Shown here one piece after another: positions 6,015-7,195 of a DNA stretch of 7,195 nt (its first letter is position 1; the number at the start of each line of letters is the position of its first letter). The notes beneath the pieces were generated by a model, which ran no database searches, was not told the origin of the DNA, and worked only from the letters and a program-made list of their open reading frames with translations. This DNA is from an uncultured Clostridia bacterium (GTDB lineage: Bacteria; Bacillota; Clostridia; UBA1381). The DNA is taken from positions 1 through 7,195 of the forward strand of contig CALXSW010000223.1 in assembly GCA_944391255.1 (NCBI GenBank). Direction: 5' to 3'. A program made the translations under genes and the position numbers.

Positions 6015-6031
6015 TTGTTATATATTAACAA
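6015..6031. repeat. Perfect 6-bp-arm palindrome TTGTTA-N5-TAACAA
   Basis: The arms at 6015-6020 and 6026-6031 are exact inverted copies around TATAT. It lies in the 220-base gap upstream of the secreted-protein gene, about 120 bases before its ATG. It could be an operator, but A/T-rich intergenic sequence gives such dyads by chance. Confidence 0.35.
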
Positions 6032-6095
6032 ATTAACTCTTTTATTATTTTTTCGTATAAAGTGTGTAAAAAAGATGATGTATTTATATATGATT

Positions 6096-6123
6096 TTGTA
6101 ATATAATTATGCTATCATATTAT
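6096..6123 (+). promoter_or_regulatory. Tentative promoter of the secreted-protein gene
   Basis: TTGTAA (6096-6101; 4/6 match) and TATTAT (6118-6123; 5/6 match) are 16 bases apart, with a start near 6130 and a leader of roughly 20 bases. The region is so A/T-rich that other -10-like boxes exist (TATAAT at 6102 and 6121), so the exact choice is uncertain. Confidence 0.35.
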
Positions 6124-6151
6124 AATTATTAAGAACAGGAGGTAAAGTTCT

Positions 6152-7195
6152 ATGAAAATGAGGAAACTTATAGCATCGATATCAGCAGTATCAATGTTGG
6201 GTTCGATGCTGGGTTCTATGTCGTTTTCAGTTCAGGCAAAGACCGGGAACGTGTATGAAGATGTTATATCGATAGGGTCTTTCACAGCGGATAACATCGG
6301 CGCATTCTCTTTCCTGAGCGAAGACGCAGAGAAAACAAACACAGTTGAAGCAAGCTGGGATCACTATCTCACGCTTGCAGACAAATGTGTTGCAGGCGAT
6401 GGATTCACAATGGATCTGGGCGATTCAGTAAGTGAGGGTGACACGCTTAGTGTGTCGTTTGAATTTACTAATGGGCAGGGATCAACATCGTATGCATTAG
6501 CACTCGGCTCATCTGACGGAGCGCTTAACCAGCAGACGGAGGCTGTTATAGGCAATCACAACGGTGATAATCCGATGTCGGTGACTTTTTCGAGTGATCC
6601 GTTTACGGTAGCAGAAGTGCCTGCTGATGGTTATCAGCTTACTTTTGCTATAACAGGTAATACAGGAACAGGACTTTCAGCGCCGATGATAAAAAATCTA
6701 AGCGTATCAAAGCAGATCACAATGGATAATTCAGTAAGCTCTGTAGATGATACGTTTAGCGCTTTAGACTCAGTACCGGAATATTACAGACTTAAGTACA
6801 GCGGCACAGCTGATGTGTCTTTAGCTTTGAATGACGGCGGATGCCTTACCATAGATCCATATTGGGCAGGCGGAGGCGTGGCTAATAACATGTCTAATGG
6901 TGATGGTATATATGTTGATATGTTTGAGGCTGTTGCCGGAACGAAGATGAACATAGAGTACTCATTCACAAATGAAAATGGTGCCACATATCAGGCTGTA
7001 AAGGCTTATACGGTGGCTGACGGAGAAATGCAGGAAATAGGCGAATCAAATGCTGTTACAAAGACAACAGCACCGGGAACATTCAGCGGTGAATTCGTTG
7101 TACCGGAGTTTGATGAATCGTTTAGCGTATTCCTTGCAACAGAGGCATACAGTGATGCTGATAAGACTGCGGCAAAGGATTCTTCTTCACCTGCA
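6152..7195 (+). CDS. Secreted protein of unknown function with two related beta-rich modules, 3' end outside window
   Basis: ATG at 6152 has AGGAGGT (6137-6143) eight bases upstream and opens 348 codons with no stop before the window edge. Residues 1-29 are a clear Sec signal peptide: MKMRK basic start, a Ser/Met/Gly-rich hydrophobic core, and a likely cleavage after VQA (27-29). The remaining sequence is acidic, rich in Thr, Ser, Gly, Asn and aromatics, and alternates in the way beta-sandwich domains do. Two modules seem related: about 69-187 and about 212-340. SVSEGDTLSVSFEFTNGQGS (92-111) lines up with AVAGTKMNIEYSFTNENGA (260-278). I cannot assign a named family; a carbohydrate-binding or surface-adhesion part of a larger extracellular enzyme is a reasonable guess. 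No catalytic domain, LPXTG sorting signal or S-layer repeat is in view, but these would lie downstream. It is preceded by a terminator and so is its own transcription unit. Confidence 0.85.
   Translation, partial: MKMRKLIASISAVSMLGSMLGSMSFSVQAKTGNVYEDVISIGSFTADNIGAFSFLSEDAEKTNTVEASWDHYLTLADKCVAGDGFTMDLGDSVSEGDTLSVSFEFTNGQGSTSYALALGSSDGALNQQTEAVIGNHNGDNPMSVTFSSDPFTVAEVPADGYQLTFAITGNTGTGLSAPMIKNLSVSKQITMDNSVSSVDDTFSALDSVPEYYRLKYSGTADVSLALNDGGCLTIDPYWAGGGVANNMSNGDGIYVDMFEAVAGTKMNIEYSFTNENGATYQAVKAYTVADGEMQEIGESNAVTKTTAPGTFSGEFVVPEFDESFSVFLATEAYSDADKTAAKDSSSPA

Noticed and set aside
1..7195. CRISPR array, insertion sequence, integrase, tRNA/rRNA genes or att sites
   Set aside because: I looked for regularly spaced repeats, transposase-like frames, and tRNA-like segments and saw none.

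Overview
The window looks like chromosomal DNA from a low-to-mid GC Gram-positive anaerobe, most likely a gut-type clostridium (Firmicutes/Clostridia). This is inferred from several signs. Isoleucine is written mostly with ATA and arginine often with AGA/AGG. Shine-Dalgarno (SD) sites are strong (AAGGAGGT, AGGAGGT), one gene uses a TTG start, and promoters are near-consensus sigma-A type (TTGACA-17-TATAAT). The final gene carries a Gram-positive-style secretion signal. There is no 16S rRNA or other marker here that would fix the genus.

Layout. The left part (1-1277) reads leftward: the transcription elongation factor greA (777-1277), a hairpin terminator (724-751), then the first two thirds of a YkvI-like membrane transporter (1-683, cut by the window edge). 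From 1278 a divergent intergenic region holds two back-to-back promoters with overlapping -35 boxes. Rightward come: a 277-residue protein that I read as a shrunken, probably catalytically dead galactokinase-like GHMP-fold protein (1436-2269); a YihY/BrkB-family membrane protein (2342-3253) with its own extended -10 promoter; an AI-2E/PerM-family membrane protein (3277-4452) 23 nt downstream, apparently in the same operon; and a CNNM/CorC-type protein with a paired CBS domain (4642-5931) with its own strong promoter and an unusual leader. This block ends in a strong terminator (5954-5992). The right part (from 6152) is the 5' end of a secreted protein with two related beta-rich modules, open to the window edge.

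How they fit together. The middle block is mainly envelope and transport functions (YihY, AI-2E-like, CorC-like) beside housekeeping greA. This looks like ordinary core-chromosome context rather than a mobile or defence island: I see no transposase, integrase, tRNA gene, CRISPR array or long repeat. No stretch over about 300 bases lacks a gene; the longest gap is 5932-6151. The points most worth a second look are the degenerate GHMP protein, the hairpin and T-tract leader in front of the CorC-like gene, and the uncharacterised two-module secreted protein. I did not find a convincing new multi-gene system.
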